A stretch of 39,058 bases of DNA, taken from contig JAZNVU010000029.1 of assembly GCA_045592985.1 (NCBI GenBank), forward strand, positions 1 through 39,058, written 5' to 3'. The translations under genes were made by a program, and so were the position numbers. Positions 39,033 through 39,058 of the stretch are shown piece by piece (positions within the stretch are counted from its first letter, which is position 1; the number at the start of each line of letters is the position of its first letter). Below the pieces are notes generated by a model. That model worked only from the letters and a program-made list of their open reading frames with translations, made no database searches and was not told where the DNA came from. The stretch comes from UMGS172 sp045592985 (GTDB taxonomy: Bacteria; Bacillota; Clostridia; Oscillospirales; Acutalibacteraceae).

Positions 39033-39058
39033 GTATGGCGTTAATATAATTTCATCTC

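Overview
The window looks like part of the chromosome of an anaerobic, spore-former-related Gram-positive bacterium of the class Clostridia, probably a gut member of the Oscillospiraceae or a close relative. The evidence is the sortase-type pilus locus, a fragment matching the start of SpoVT, a T-box leader, an FprA flavodiiron protein, a B12-dependent methionine synthase split as in many Firmicutes, and strong AGGAGG ribosome binding sites. This placement is inference; there is no rRNA or tRNA gene in the window.

Left end (1-6040): a minus-strand pilus/surface-protein operon. It runs from an XRE regulator through a coiled-coil protein and signal peptidase I to a large LPATG-anchored protein with a degenerate CHAP domain, then the start of a backbone pilin that leaves the window. 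No sortase lies inside the window. Upstream sits a 26-codon remnant of a spoVT/abrB-like gene, which may mark the edge of an inserted element.

Accessory sugar/small-molecule region (6227-16649): an AraC regulator is divergent from an operon of an Anabaena-rhodopsin-transducer-family protein, a creatinase-like M24 protein, a creatininase-family protein and a broken rhamnose-mutarotase gene. A second AraC regulator is divergent from an operon of a TIM-barrel sugar isomerase, a frameshifted neutral-ceramidase-like gene and a DegT-type aminotransferase. Then come a D-lyxose-isomerase-like cupin gene and a zinc alcohol/polyol dehydrogenase driven by a perfect consensus promoter. Two near-identical terminator hairpins and two pseudogenes suggest recent turnover here.

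Middle (16735-22551): a secreted carbohydrate-binding protein is followed by a 48-residue peptide gene. Next is a gene-free stretch with an inverted array of small hairpins of 24-nt period. After that come a tandem PII-like protein overlapping a DUF1538 membrane protein, and a short AraC-type regulator.

Housekeeping part (22513-33629, minus strand): a T-box-controlled operon encodes an AspRS fused to a GatC domain, a shortened GatA-like protein that has lost all three amidase catalytic residues, and an intact-looking GatB. This is the most unusual system in the window. Upstream are a ZIP metal transporter with an FprA flavoprotein, and a methionine module of MetF, a stand-alone methionine-synthase activation domain and a MetH lacking that domain.

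Right end (33755-39032): a plus-strand three-gene locus of a periplasmic-binding-like sensor fused to a C-terminal HTH, a DUF5107/TPR protein and a DUF6067-like TIM-barrel glycoside-hydrolase-type protein, probably for uptake-linked degradation of an unknown glycan.
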